Assembly: GCA_022829145.1 (NCBI GenBank)
Contig: CM040743.1
Location: 4,242,146-4,306,145 of the forward strand
Direction: 5' to 3'
DNA from: Albula goreensis
Taxonomy: Eukaryota > Chordata > Actinopteri > Albuliformes > Albulidae
DNA: 64,000 bases
Shown: one piece after another, positions 47,445 through 60,861 of the stretch
How the letters are laid out: each line of letters opens with the position of its first letter
Position numbering within the stretch: position 1 is the stretch's first letter
Position numbers and translations under genes: made by a program
The notes under the pieces: model-generated
Databases searched by the model: none
What the model saw: the letters and a program-made list of their open reading frames with translations, nothing else
Told to the model about the DNA's origin: nothing

Positions 47445-47575
47445 AATGGGTGGGGCTACAATAATGCGATGTCAATCACTGACTTGTTGATCAAATAAAG
47501 AGGTCTGATATTTCACAGCTGAACATAATTATTGGCTTAAATCACTGAGTTAGTCACAGCTCTACTCATCTGTTG
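47445..47575. mobile_element. Palindromic MITE, family 2
   Basis: Starts AATGGGTGGGGCTACAATAA with GTCAATCACTGACTTGTTGA, and ends AGTCACAGCTCTACTCATCT, the inverse of the 30508 copy's left end. Confidence 0.5.
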
Positions 47576-48804
47576 TTTAACTAATACATACTCTTAAACG
47601 AATTAAATTATCACAAAATAAGCAGAGACGTGTGCCCTAAAGGTCTTTGAAAACTAACTAAATAAATAAATACAATAACGGAAACTCCCACTATACACGT
47701 GAAAGTAACCGAGTGTCTGAACAGTCGTGCATAGAAGGGGTTTCATACGGCGTTTAATGACCCTCCTTAACAAGTTTATTATGGACGTCGCCCAGTCAGG
47801 CTCTATTGAACGCAGTGCGCCGTTCGGCATGAACTCTTCTGCACTGTTGACGCAGCGCTAGGTTTGGGGTGAGCAGGGGAACTCAACTGTGAACCAACTG
47901 TTGCGTTGTAGAATCCGAGCGAGTCTCAGCGTAAACCTCACGCAGGTTACCTTCTCCTGTTTTAGTTTGCAAGGTTGCCATGCCTGTGGGAAAGCTAAAA
48001 TCTAATTGAGTGTAGAATACTGTGTTTGCGCTTCCGTTTAGACCATAGTCTATCATGCTACGACAGCTGAGCACACAAAGATTCTTGCCCAAGCCGAGGG
48101 GTGGCGGTGAACAGTGTTTTGCCATCTTTTTTTCCTTCTTTCATACGTTCATTGACATTTGCTACTGTACTCTCTAAAGAGAAGTCCCTCCATTTAAGTG
48201 CTTAATGGATCGGTAAGAAACTCAGTTATTACTTTATTGCTCGTGGCATGGCAGAATTTGAACTCTACTCTTTTCTTATGACACATGTAAAGTGTGCATG
48301 GTTCAATTAAACATGAATTATCAATATGCAAAGTCAAGAAGATCATTTACATCTATATGATCAATACAGATGATAACAAGATAAAATTTAAATTGGAATT
48401 ATGGGTGCATTTAAAATATATATACATAATATTTTTCTTTTCTGCCCAAATAAAAGCTTTAAAATGTTATCCAGTTGTGTGTTCTTACATTATTCGATGA
48501 ATAGAGAGATGAATTGAGTTTAACATCAGATATATAACTGAACATTTTTTTTTTGCTGTTTTTTCAGTAGCGGCTGCCCTTTTTGCTGCTGTGCGGTTGT
48601 ATGCATCAGCTTCAGAAACACGCTGAGAAAACAAGCTCAGACAGACAAGTCTCCTTTGTGAAAACAGTGGATGTTTCAGAAGGGCCAAAAAAACTGCTTT
48701 TCGCCAACCTCATAGGGCAGTATTCAGCCTCGGCCAAATGCACCCTGTCAAGCTGAAGTGTTGAAGACTTCTGATTGAGAACGCAAATATCTCTCTCGCT
48801 CTCT

Positions 48805-49197
48805 CAGTTCATTTCCATTCAATTAGCTTTATTGGAAAGACAAACAAAGCACACTGTATTGCCAATGCATACTGAAAACACAGCAAGCAACAGCTTAAAA
48901 AGTAACAGTGATATCAGCCATAAAATAACAAAAACAAACTCATTAATGATCATAAAGTAGACAAATAGAAATGATTAATGCGAGGGACAGTGTGGTGCTG
49001 TAGCTGTCTGTACACTGTCTCTCAGGCTGTGTATGCTGTAACATGCAGTGCAGTTAGGGGCGCTGTGAGTCCCTCTCCTAGTGGAACTCTTATTTTGTTT
49101 TCTGTTAATTCTTTGAGATTTGTGACTAATATTTATCATTTTGGACAGTATTTTTGTCTTAGTTTTGTATAGTTTGTAGTGTCGGAGGAACTTCTGC

Positions 49198-49200
<3 letters not shown>
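48805..49200 (+). mobile_element. Probable interspersed repeat leading into a (CT)n array
   Basis: CATTCAATTAGCTTTATTGG, a phrase common in fish repeats, is followed by AT-rich text and then the long CT microsatellite. Edges and class are unclear. Confidence 0.4.
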
Positions 49201-49238
<38 letters not shown>

Positions 49239-49314
49239 TACCTCCCTCTCTCATTCTCTCTCTCACTTTCCTCTCTCTTGATCTTGCTCTCTCTCTCATT
49301 CCCTTAGTTCAGGA

Positions 49315-49369
<55 letters not shown>

Positions 49370-49400
49370 CCCTCTCTCTGGCTCTCTCTCTCTCTCTTGT

Positions 49401-49439
<39 letters not shown>

Positions 49440-49495
49440 CCCTCTCTCTGGCTCTCTCACTCTCTCTCTCTCTCGTTCCCTCTCTCTCTCAGCTC
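49201..49495 (+). repeat. Long (CT)n array with periodic interruptions
   Basis: CT dinucleotides broken by CATTCCCTCTCTCTGGCTCT-like inserts that recur near 49366 and 49436. The Leu/Ser-rich frame is an artefact. Confidence 0.92.
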
Positions 49496-51611
49496 AGGAG
49501 CTGAGACACCATAATACCACATTTGTTAGCTATCCTGAAGCCAGAGCAAGATGATAAATCGAGTCTCATTTGAAAAATGCGTGTTCATAAATCAGGCACA
49601 TTTACAGTACAGTACTTTCAGTTCCCCCCCCCCCACCCCTGAAACCCGTCTCCAGCTAGGAGCTCTGAATCTGCACCGCTGCTGCCGGCCGTTTTTTTGG
49701 CAGCGGAACAGCAGACTAGCATGCTGTCGCTCACCCACTCGAGGGGCCCGGCGCGCGTCGAGGTGTTGTGGTGTAAAGTGCACAGACGGCGTGTTCCTGC
49801 TTCCCAAGAACTTGACCTAACCCCCCCCCCACACTTCCTCCCTTCGATCTTCCCCCTTCCTCACTCCCTCCCTCCCTCCCTCCCTGAAAACCTTCCCTGT
49901 CTTAAGTATGTCACAGTAGTAGCCTATGCAGTTCTATGAGCCAGTCAGCTGATCTCATATGTTAGGCTGTCCGTTTCTGTTTGACAAGCAGCAAAACAAC
50001 AGCTAAGTGCCCTGCTTTCTCAGCTGAAAGAGAAACCAGCTGTGATACTGTAAATTTTACTCAGTGTTCATGTTTGCCTGAGTCTCATTCGATGAGACTT
50101 GAACATCCCTACCAACCAAATCCCTCCCTCCTGTGTGGATGCTATGTCATGACATTGGCCCCGTCCCATGGGGCCTATCCGGACACACAAAATCATGCCT
50201 TATTGCTTTTCCCCCCTTTTTCTCCCATTGCCGTGGTCACAGAAAATGGAGCGCTGCTATCATGCACGGGCTGACTTAACGCAGCCCTCAGATGCCGTCT
50301 GTCAAGCATCACAATCTGATTGGCTGTAGCAAGGTCTAACCAGAGTTATGTCAAAGGTCATTGGTTGAGTTAGACTGACTCTCCACCTGCAGATGGAACA
50401 TTGTCTACACAACATACAGATTCAACTTTTAGAGGTGATGGCAAAGCAGTGCTGTGAAGTTGTGAACCTGACAGCTGAGGCTGCGCTAAGTGAGACACTG
50501 CCGTTGATTCATGGATGTTGCTATGCATGTTGTTTACGCCCGCAATGTCACTGAAGCCAGAATGAGATCTTTCGTGTTATGATTGTCGTGCTGTGTGCAT
50601 CTTTTGAGGTAAGGCTTCATAATTACGTTCATGCATCCCTCATCTTTAAAAGTGGCAGAAAAATGACGACTTTGGGGGCGAGTTGCTGTAATGAAGATGT
50701 GATGGAGTTTTGTCCTAATCCTCATTTATTTGCTGTGGGTCCGTGAGGGTAATTTAAGCACTTAAAATGTCAGCGTGTTTGCTTCTTCTTCTGGCTGTAT
50801 GAGCAGTTGCTGTAGGCATGCACTGCGTCCCATTTGACATCATTGTGACTGATTAAGCATGATCACATTTTGGATTTATTCACACAAACACTACGTAACT
50901 TTTTTTAAAATTATGCTCTGACAGACGGTTCATTGTTAGAAATAGATCTCTGATGGTTGAATGAACAGTGTTTTATTCTCTCTGCAATGTCTCTCATACA
51001 GTCACAATCATGCAAACAAACACACACACTGACACAAAATTTTAACCTTTACGTACTGCTTGTCGGGCGAGAGAATAGTCAAATGTGTATGGTATACTTA
51101 TTAGTATTAGAAACATAAAACATAACAGGAGCACAATTGAATGTCCCTCTGGTTGTGTTTTCAAGAGAGCACCGGGAGCTGGTCGCAGTCGGTTTTTGGA
51201 ATACCTTCAGTTGAAACTCTCCAGTAATTACTACCCACATTTTGTAATTTACATCGAGTTTACTTCACAAAGCCCTCCTCATGAAAGAGGCTCTTTAATA
51301 CAAAAAGCAGACTGAAGCTGTCTGTGAGGATTAATGGTCTCAGCAAACAAAACCCTGCCTTCTGGAAATAACCGAAAGCCAACTGGAACAGGGTGTTGAT
51401 TTTGTACACGGTGTGATATCAAGCGAATGAAACTGTGGAATACCAAGCGTAGATGTCAAATCAAACTGGATGACGATTCCTCACTGTGTCTGTCTTTCAT
51501 ACACCTCCCATTACATACATCCACCGTTCCAAAGTCTGCGTCTTGTGTACAGCTCAGGTTCTCCAGTTTTGCAGCAGTGCAGTTAGTGTGTCATCTGCAT
51601 TGCAACCTGGA

Positions 51612-51720
51612 ATTTATTTAATTTTATTTATTTAACCATTTATTTTACCACGAGTGTTTCCATTAAGTTTAAGAATCTCTTTTTCAAGTCAGCTGTGGCT
51701 GAAATAGCAGCATAAAATGT
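51612..51720 (+). mobile_element. Interspersed-repeat fragment (TTTATTTAACCA motif)
   Basis: TTTATTTAACCATTTATTTT and AAGAATCTCTTTTTCAAGTC match a phrase recurrent in fish repeats and point to a LINE-like 3' end. Confidence 0.45.
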
Positions 51721-53703
51721 TTCAAATATAACCATAACATCTAAAAACAAATCACAATGCAAATTAAGAAATATAACAATAAGGTCAATGTTATGAAGAT
51801 GAGATTAACGTGCAGATCATTCTATGACCGTATGGGTTTGAAGGACACTGTACAAAATTATTTTGTTGAAGTTATTGATGGGTCGAGGAGTCAATAGAAA
51901 CTCAGGGAGTCAGGAGACCTTCACCGCTGTGCTAAAACAGTGTGTGCTTAGCCCTGTAAACGCTCTGTCTCACAGAGCAGTATGAATGAACTACTTTATC
52001 TCAACATTCACTGTACATTGTGGAGATGAAACTCTACTCTGTTGTTTATTTTAAATGTTGTGGAGGTCCCTCCATTTGATGGTTTGTGCAACATACTATA
52101 AATCTTACATGTGCTGCCACGGGACATGTATCTTCTTTAGTCTTTATTGATGTGCGTTTACTTTTTTGTTTTCGTGTTTTTATGCACAATGTGTAAAGCG
52201 TTAAGAGGGTCTTGGAAAAGCCAATAAAATTTTTTTCAGTTCACAAAGGAAGACTTTTATTCCAGTTTTTTGATTATCCGTTCAAACTCAGAGCAAGGGA
52301 TTATGGGATACTGATGCTGTGAGTTTGTGTGCATTTGAAGATTCTGAGAACTGTCCATGGACATAAAATATCCATAATGGATACAGCAGCTTAAGAGCGA
52401 GGGGGATAATTCACACACAATATGCCCCCCCAGTAAATTTTGTTTTGCAGGATGCATTTCTGCACCCGTTCGCAGAGTTTGAGCTGGGTAGATTTCACAT
52501 CAGAAGTGCACGCAGCCTCGTCTCTTGCTGGTTGGACAGCTTCCAAAAACGGGCAGACGCGCGTTAATCAAATCACAGACACTTAAGGGAAACTGAAGGG
52601 AGCGGCCCCACTAAACATGGCAATAAACTGCAGTTTGAACACGGTCTCCTAAATAAACAAGCTCAGCTGAAGGGCCCCATGATGCAGTGCAGGGCCTACC
52701 CCCTTTTCAGAATTCCCAGAATGCACTATGGGGCCATGTTGAGTACGCGACGGCACATTAATAAAGGAAAAACAAGATCAAGCACTTTGACACTTGAGTA
52801 CAAAAGCAGCTGTCCGGCCGCTCGGCTCAAAACATTCTGCTAACAGCTCTTGCAAATTGGACGTCGGACTTATGGACCATCAAAATTTCGGTACAGGCAC
52901 CAATTATGGGCAGTGAGGAACCACAGCCAGTGATCCAGCTAGAATATGCCATTAAATGAACATATAATTGGCTGCAATTGTGAAACCACTCATAATTTAT
53001 AATGAAGTCTGCATTAGAAGAACTTTAAATAATTCCATACCAGGGGACTTCTTTTATGAACGTGAATACATTTCTGTAAAGATTTGTTTGCAGTCTAAAA
53101 AAAATATATATGTTTTATGTGCACTAATGTATGTTAGACTGGACAACAGTTATGAATAGGATTGATGTAATTTCATGGAAGGTTTAAATGATTTGAAAAC
53201 TCATTTCTTTAAAAAAAAATAGCTTTGATCTGGTGTTAGTTGTACACAAATGTCTTTTTTTCATGTTAATCTTGCCAAAAACTTTTTTGTTCATGTAACC
53301 AAGTCCAAGGATGCTTAAAAACACAGCTGAATCAGGCCCTGATGCCTGTTAGCATTCTAGATCTGGTTTTTTCATAGTCACGAGTAATATGGTGGTCAAT
53401 TGTTGGTGATGAATTGCAGAACATGCTCTTTGTGTAAGGTCACTGATATCTTTAAGTTCTCTAGCAGTTGCCAAAAAATATAGGTCCTCTGCTCTCCTTT
53501 TTCATTCAACACATCATTATCTCCTAAACCCTTCACCCCCCACACCCCCACCGGCCCCCACTCCGCCCGTAAGCTTTTTGCACTGTCTACACACCGTTTC
53601 TTGCTCCCTTGCCCAGATGTATCCCATAGCAACAGTTGCCCAAGTTACAGTATTTAGAATTCTTTTCTAATGGCATTTGAAGTCTTTTGAGTTGAGTGTC
53701 AAT

Positions 53704-53705
<2 letters not shown>

Positions 53706-53734
<29 letters not shown>
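53706..53734 (+). repeat. (CA)n microsatellite
   Basis: Fourteen uninterrupted CA units. Confidence 0.9.
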
Positions 53735-53738
<4 letters not shown>

Positions 53739-54311
53739 AATGTTTACTCTTCCCAAATCCCCAAGGTTGCGAGAAAATGTGCTTGCGTTTCCGCCTTAGA
53801 CAGAATAAGCCTTGTTCTGCTTCAGTTATCAAAGGGCCTGAATGAAGAATAATGATTTTAAAATGACTAACGTTTTTTGGAGTATAAATACTAAAACACA
53901 GTGTGATTTGTGGCTGTGTAATGTGGATAATGTGTCTTAAATAACTGCCAAACATATTTTTCGTCATTCTTTGTGAATGATTGATATACAGGGTCGTGGG
54001 AGAACTTGAATATGAAATTGTCGGGTTGATAAATCACCAAAGTAAATGGATCTTACAAAAAATATCATGAATGATTTTAACACACATGCAATTACAGTAT
54101 ATTTTTTCATGGTGAAATGCAGAACATTAATGAGAAGTCACTTTTGCTCTGTGCTAAAATATACGATAAAAAAAGTCAATGGTGCATTTACATTCCTTCA
54201 CTTTATACGGGCCAAAATGTGCATTTAGCCCTTTGTATTTACATTAACCCTTTCATATAACATGCGCTATCACAAAGGCTGAGTGATACTAAATATATGC
54301 ACCTATACGTG

Positions 54312-54317
<6 letters not shown>

Positions 54318-54350
<33 letters not shown>
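54318..54350 (+). repeat. (AT)n microsatellite with T-run
   Basis: About 16 AT units followed directly by an 11-T run. Confidence 0.9.
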
Positions 54351-54358
<8 letters not shown>

Positions 54359-54943
54359 TTTACTTGTGAAAATGGGTAATTCTCATAGGTGATTTATTAT
54401 TTATGATTATTTTTCAGTTTCTTCTGCTGGAAGACTCTTGGCCTGTTGCAAAGAACAGAATTCCTTTGTCTTTGGTTTTTCTGACATATAACATACAGTA
54501 TTCTGGGCAAGTCCTCTCTCTGTTTGTTTATCTCAGTAAATGAGCAATCAGTTCCAATCCAGTTCCGACCCAGCCAAAGGGGGCCCGTTCCATCATTGCC
54601 CCCTCCATAGATGCCTTGTCATTAGTTCCCTCTGCATCTCTTTAATCTATGAAATTAGGGAAAGAGTGATGTTTTGGCACAGGGGTTTCACTTGAGCATA
54701 ACTCCAAAATAAAAAAAAAAAAACCCAAAAAACAAAAATCATAAAACACAAACATAGTCAACAAAACAACCATTTATGCGATCCAATCCAAGTCGCGAGT
54801 CAACGTCTAGCGACAGTGATTTCACAATGGAAACCGTCTCACACAGTGAAGCCGTTTCACGGTGTTTTGGCATACACATTACCCTACTCCCTTGTTCCAG
54901 AACATTACTGGCCCGAGAACATTAAGGACATACTGTGCATGTA

Positions 54944-55384
54944 CAGGGGTAGACAAAATAATGCACACACCAAATAATAAATGAATATTTATTAACTAAA
55001 TAAGGATTTGGGCCTTCCTTTGCTTTGAGAAACAGCTTCAATCATTTTTTGAAGACTGTTATACAAGTTTTGAACTGTTTGTAGCAGGATATTGGACCAT
55101 TTCTCGAAGAGGGAAGGCCTCCAGTTCTTTGAGAGATGAAAGGGATGGAAATTGGAAATTAATACTGCACGCAGTGTTCCAGAACATCCCGGAAAGGTTC
55201 ACTGATGTTCAGATGTGGTGAACGAGGAGGCCATGGAAGGCATGTTGACTTTATCTTGTTGGTCATGAAGGCAGCCTTGAATCTGTTTAGCGGTGTGTCG
55301 TCTCCATGGAAAATCTTGAGAAATCATGCTGGCGACAAAGGGTGCCTAAAATAGACTTGTATCCCTTGTTTTGTCTTCCCCCTG
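54944..55384 (-). mobile_element. Internally deleted Tc1/mariner-like element with both ends and TA duplication
   Basis: The left end CAGGGGTAGACAAAATAATG is mirrored by a right end whose complement reads CAGGGGGAAGACAAAACA. TA flanks both sides (54942-54943 and 55385-55386), as expected for Tc1/mariner. On the minus strand a decayed C-terminal transposase segment is visible, including PWPPRSPHLN (the usual WPxQSPDLNPIE region, with the DLNP core altered). A later stretch has EKWSNILLQTVQNLY-like text. At 441 bp it lacks most of the transposase and cannot be active. Confidence 0.85.
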
Positions 55385-55904
55385 TATCAGTTTGTCTGGT
55401 GGTTGAACTTCTTGCGTAGTCATTTGAAGACAATTTTTATAACATGTCAACAACGCCACTTAGGAGTTGAGCCTGCAACCTCTGAGTGCAAGTCCACCCC
55501 CTAAACGTTGCGCATCGTTGCTGTGTTATGGAGAGATCTGGACATTGGAGGTGACCATCCCTGATATCCAGACCAATCCAAAGATAATATATACACGATA
55601 GTTAAAGACAAACATAATATTATTTGTCAGGTCATGGTACAAATCAATAAAACTATAAATATGTTTTACATTTTTTAGCCTATCAAAATAATGTTGAGTC
55701 TTGATACTTCTGAATATTGACTTGTTTGACCCAGCACACTGAAACTATTCCAGGATGATTTGATTTGATCTTGCTTTGTTCCCAATCATTTAAAAACAGG
55801 GGAAAAAAAGCAGCCCATGTTTGTTGGAACAGTGGTTCAGCTGGAGGAGAAGCAAACAGGGAGGGAAGCGGTTGAGCAGTGGGCTGGCGTGGCATGAATG
55901 CCCC

Positions 55905-56000
55905 TGACTGTTAGACCCAGGGCCCTGCTGTCAGACGGCGTGCCAGGGGACAAGCTCCGGGCCCCTCCGCCGGCGCCTGCCCCTCCTCCGCTCCCGAAAT
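55905..56000. other. GC-rich patch
   Basis: CTCCGGGCCCCTCCGCCGGC within about 95 bp of strongly GC-rich sequence, unlike the flanks. No exon or promoter motif is convincing. Confidence 0.35.
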
Positions 56001-56299
56001 CCTGACAACATCCGACCGAAAGAGCCTGTCTTTCTCATGTCTGAGATAGCCGACCGCTGTAGCCCAGGGCGCTGTTAATGTCCGTGTGTATGGTCTATAT
56101 TCCAGATTGAAGAAACGGCGTGGGTTTCTTTATCGAGTATGTTCTATCGAGGGGAAAAGGGGAGGGTGTCTCACAGGAAGCACCATCTTACAGGAAGTAC
56201 TGTCTCTCCACTAAAGTGCGTCTTGCACGTGTCGATGTGCACAACAATGTGCATGCATGCATGCTGCTTGTGTGTGCTGTACTGTTTGTTAAGCATGTC

Positions 56300-56690
56300 T
56301 ATTTGTGTGTGTGTGTGTGTGTGTGTGTGTAGTTGTGTTTCAACAGTTGGCATGTGTGGATGTTACAAGTGCATGTCTTTGTGTGTTTGTGTGTGCGCGT
56401 GTGTGTGTGCGTGCATATGTGTGTGTGTGTGTGTGTTGCACATATGTGTGTGTGCATGTGTGTGTGTGTGTGTGTGCATATGTGTGTGTGTGTATTTGTG
56501 TAGTTGTGTTTCAACAGTTGGCATGTGTGGATGTTACAAGTGCATGTCTTTGTGTGTGCGTGTGTGCACGTGTGTGTGTGCTTGCATATGTGTGTGTGTG
56601 TGTGCGTGTGTGCACATATGTGTGTGTGCATGTGTGTGTGTGTGTGTGTGTGCGCGCATATGTGTGTGTGTGTGTGTGTTGTGCCTCCAG
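56300..56690 (+). repeat. (TG)n array with a 172-bp duplicated unit
   Basis: TG repeats with GTGCATATG-type breaks. The non-simple segment GTAGTTGTGTTTCAACAGTT plus GGCATGTGTGGATG occurs at about 56330 and again at about 56502, so a larger block was duplicated. All frames are artefacts. Confidence 0.88.
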
Positions 56691-56780
56691 GGCTCAGCAC
56701 ATGTTTGAATGCAGGGATTTCCTTGTGGAGAATCAGCACTCATGCAACAGGAAATTACGTCCCCCCTGTGCCTGCGTGGT

Positions 56781-57635
56781 GAGCGCTGCTCCGTGTTTAT
56801 AAAAGCATGCTTCTGCGCTGAGCTGCTTCAGAGCGCTGCTCCGTGTTTATAAAAGCATGCTTCTGCACTGAGCTGCTTCAGAGCGCTGCTCCGTGTTTAT
56901 AAAAGCATGCTTCTGCGCTGAGCTGCTTCAGAGCTGCTCCGTGTTTATAAAAGCATGCTTCTGCACTGAGCTGCTTCAGAGCGCTGCTCCATGTTTATAA
57001 AGCATGCTTCTGCGCTGAGCTGCTTCAGAGCGCTGCTCCATGTTTATAAAAGCATGCTTCTGCTCCTGAGCTGCTTCAGAGCGCTGCTCTGTGTTTATAA
57101 AAAGCATGCTTCTGCACTGAGCTGCTTCAGAGCGCTGCTCCGTGTTTAAAAAGCATGCTTCTGCGTTGAGCTTTATGTTCATAAAATGCTTCTGCATGCT
57201 TCTGCTGCTTCAGCTGTGTTTAGCTGCTTCAGAGAGCGCTGCTCCGTGTTCATAAAAGCATGCTTCTGCGCTGAGCTGCTTCAGAGCGCTTTTTATAAAA
57301 GCATGCTTCTGCGCTGAGCTAGAATAAAAGCATGCTTCTGCGAGCTGCTTCAGAGCTGCTTTATAAAAGCATGCTTCTGCTGCTCAGAGCGCTGCTCCGT
57401 TTTATAAAAGCATGCTTCTGCACTGAGCTGCTTCAGAGCGCTGCTCCGCGTTTATAAAAGCATGCTTCTGCGCTGAGCTGCTTCAGAACGCTGCTCCGTG
57501 TTTATAAAAGCATGCTTCTGCGCTGAGCTGCTTCAGAGCGCTGCTCCGTGTTTATAAAAGCATGCTTCTGCACTGAGCTGCTTCAGAGCGCTGCTCCGTG
57601 TTTATAAAAGCATGCTTCTGCACTGAGCTGCTTCA
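56781..57635 (+). repeat. 50-bp satellite, about 17 units, TATA-like motif in most units
   Basis: The unit is GAGCGCTGCTCCGTGTTTAT, AAAAGCATGCTTCTGCACTG, AGCTGCTTCA. Outer units are nearly identical (mainly CACTG/CGCTG and CCGTG/CCATG variants). Units between about 57150 and 57400 are truncated and shuffled. Most units carry TTTATAAAAG and the palindrome GCATGC. Confidence 0.95.
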
Positions 57636-57904
57636 GTGCCTGTGAATGCCTCTCAGGTACTCACCAGTGATCCAGTGAAAAGATTAAAAAGGCCATTTCA
57701 ATTCACCATTGACAAGCATGGGGAAATACCTGCCAGGGTTGGGGAATGAAATATTTTAGAAGAATATTTTAGATGTATGAGTGTGTCTGCGTGTTTATTT
57801 GCATGTGTATGTGTGTGCGTACATTTATACATTTTATTTTGCTAATGATACGAGGGACTGATGCTTTCACTCCAGGTTTATGTTTTCAGCCCCCTGGCCC
57901 TGCC

Positions 57905-57953
57905 CACACACCTTCCCACACACACACACACACACACTTCACACACACACCTT

Positions 57954-58032
<79 letters not shown>

Positions 58033-58093
58033 TCCCACACACACACACACACCTTTACACACACACACATACACACACACATACACACACCTT

Positions 58094-58126
<33 letters not shown>

Positions 58127-58137
58127 TCCCACACACA

Positions 58138-58182
<45 letters not shown>

Positions 58183-58291
58183 TCCCACACACACACACAC
58201 ACTTTACACACACACACATACACACTCACACATACACACACCTTCCACACACACACACCTTCCCACACACACACACACATACACACACCTT

Positions 58292-58328
<37 letters not shown>

Positions 58329-58347
58329 TCCCACACACACACACACA

Positions 58348-58407
<60 letters not shown>
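57905..58407 (+). repeat. Compound (CA)n array with about ten CTTCC(C) interruptions
   Basis: CA runs of 10 to about 70 bp separated by ACCTTCCCAC, plus occasional CTTTAC and CATAC variants, over about 500 bp. His/Thr and Cys/Val frames are artefacts. Confidence 0.95.
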
Positions 58408-58408
<1 letters not shown>

Positions 58409-60295
58409 GGCTATATTTTAACAGGACAGTGGAGCTGGACATGGGAGAGGAGGAGGGGTGATTCTCAAAACAGCTGAACGTACACATGTGTTGTAATTAT
58501 CATTCTCTTTGACCCTCTAGTTCAGCCAGGCTTGAGTCATTCGCTTTAGGATTTTTCCATTGCCATCAGCAATTGAAGTCCGCTGACCCTATATGAGCTT
58601 GGTACTGTCTCGTAGACACTGACTCTGCATTCCATATCATTTCAAGTGACAGTTTCGAACAATATCAGGTTTATCAGGAAACTCCAAGTCCAATCCCTGA
58701 TTGGCAAAACATGCGAAAGAGTCTAACTGTAAGGTTAAACCACTTCTACGTTTTCACAGAACAACCCAGGGTTGTCTGAAACCAAATGAAAAAGTAAAAA
58801 AAAAAAAAAACAAAGAGAGAAAGAAAAAGAAACGAAAACATACCACAGCAGAACATTCCATTTAGTAAGAGAATCCTTATTTCCAAATCAAGTATGTGTT
58901 ACGCAGACAGCTCAATGTTGGATTCTGTCTGCATGTTATTCAAGAATGAACCGTCCTTCACAGCGCGTACGGGGCAGGGTTAGGGTTCAGAAGTCTGCAT
59001 CCCTGGGGGGCCGGGGCCGTGATACACCGTAGTCTGGTATAAATAACATATAATAACGTCTTTTCCATCTGTTCGCGACCAACAAAACCCACATTGAACA
59101 TCGTGCTAATTGCTTAAACACTCGCTAATGAAAGCAGCGTCTTCAACCACCGGCAAAAAAAATAAATAAATAAAAATCGCGAAATGTACGCTCAGCCAAA
59201 ACATCTGGTTCATCTGCTTTTTGTTTATACGTCGATCTGTCTAGGGGATGAGAGCATATTAACGTCCGCCGGGTGCTCTAAATCCAGAGCGGTGACGCTC
59301 TAAACTCGTGTTTTGTTCTTGAGGGAAAGGGGGTGAAGCGAAGGCAAAAGGCCGGGACACAAACGTACGGGACAGAACTATAAATCACCAACGCTCTTTT
59401 TTTTTTTTTTTTTTGAGATCAGAACAATACTTACTTGCATGATGCAGCAAAGTATGTTTTATTTCTGGCCAATGATTCTGAACAGAAAAAAAAAACATCG
59501 TTTGAAATTTTTTAGGCCACAAACTTCAATGACCTAATAAATACTTTAACATAAAGACAAAGAAATCATTCGATTATACGTTGTGCACAGATGGACCAAA
59601 ATGACTGGTCTCATCATTATGACGTATTCTTATATTCCTACAACACAGGAAAACTACCTAGTAGTTCAGTGTTAGTGTAACCCAGTCAGGGAAAATATGC
59701 ACTCCATCAGACTTAATTTACTGAGAATGCTGCTTTGTAAGCACAAAAGTTTGATATAATTTTTAAATAATGGTGTTATTTTAAGATATAACATTAGCAG
59801 TAACTTTAGTAAAAATAAATAAAAAAAACGGAATAAGAATTCATAAGTAGCCTTGACCTCCAGACTCCTGTGATTATACATGACAAGCACTCTCTCCAGA
59901 TGAAATCAATCAAGTCATTAAAACTGAACCAATTCAGCACTCCTGAATCACACAGAGACTCCAAAAGGGCAAACAAGTGATGGGAAAAACTATTACTCAT
60001 GACACTCCAGTTTGTTGGAGCTAACATATGCTAATAGTTCCTGGCTAAGATGAATTGATCATTGTGCCTTTGTGGAGAGCAAAACCTTTTGAGTGGTTTA
60101 AAGACATCAATGACTGACAGCTCATTGTACTGCACAGACATGATGGAGTTCAGGATACCTCACTCTCCCATCCCTTGGACAAACTACAAACAGTGGGTCA
60201 TCTAAACAATGACGAGATTAAACTGTAGCAGTATGGTTTTGCACATTAATTGCTTACAGAATATCATCTTCAACTGAAGTCTGTATGTAAGCCAA

Positions 60296-60503
60296 AGGTG
60301 TCAAACTCAAAGCCTGGAGGGCTGCGATTTCTGCATCTTTTTGTGATTTTCTTTCAATCAGAAGCCGGTTTAGGCCTTCAAAACCATGTGTTTGGACTCT
60401 TCTGCCAGTCAGTGATATAAACGAGTCAATTAAGCGCTGAAACAAACCGAAATCCAACACACACCACAGCCCTTAGAGGCAGGATCCTGACACCTGTTAT
60501 TTA
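60296..60503 (-). mobile_element. Interspersed repeat related to the 33948 copy
   Basis: GGTGTCAAACTCAAAGCCTG with GAGGGCTGCG at one end and GGCAGGATCCTGACACC at the other are inverted relatives. The middle shares CAAAACCATGTGTTTGGACT with the other copy in opposite orientation. Confidence 0.6.
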
Positions 60504-60861
60504 CGCAGAAAATCGAGATGAAATGTTAATACGAATGCACAACGTGAAGGTTTAGACAGCGATATTTGTTCCTTTTCCTCACAATGAAGTCCGTCTCTGA
60601 GTTCCGCACGGCTTTTGTTTTTAAAACAGAATCGAATGCTTTCATTTAGTGCAGTCATACATTGCCATTGTTGCGTGCTTGACGTCAGTCACTTCAAATA
60701 CCCTTAAATGCAAGATGGATGTCAGGAAGGCTTACTTGCGATAGGTATTACAGTGTTTTTGTTTGCGTTGCTGTTTTCCTTTACTTCAAAATTGAAAGAA
60801 TTTACAGGAGGAGCTAAATCAATTACCAAGAAGAACATGTAACATGTGGTATGTTTCCATT

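Noticed and set aside
56781..57635. CRISPR-like array
   Set aside because: Units are contiguous without unique spacers and the window is eukaryotic; it is a satellite.
57773..58487. Open frames of 180-234 codons on both strands
   Set aside because: They translate the CA/GT array into His-Thr or Cys-Val runs; stop codons cannot occur in such dinucleotide repeats.
58975..58995. Telomere-like GGGTTAGGGTT
   Set aside because: Only about two TTAGGG-like units, too few for an interstitial telomeric tract.
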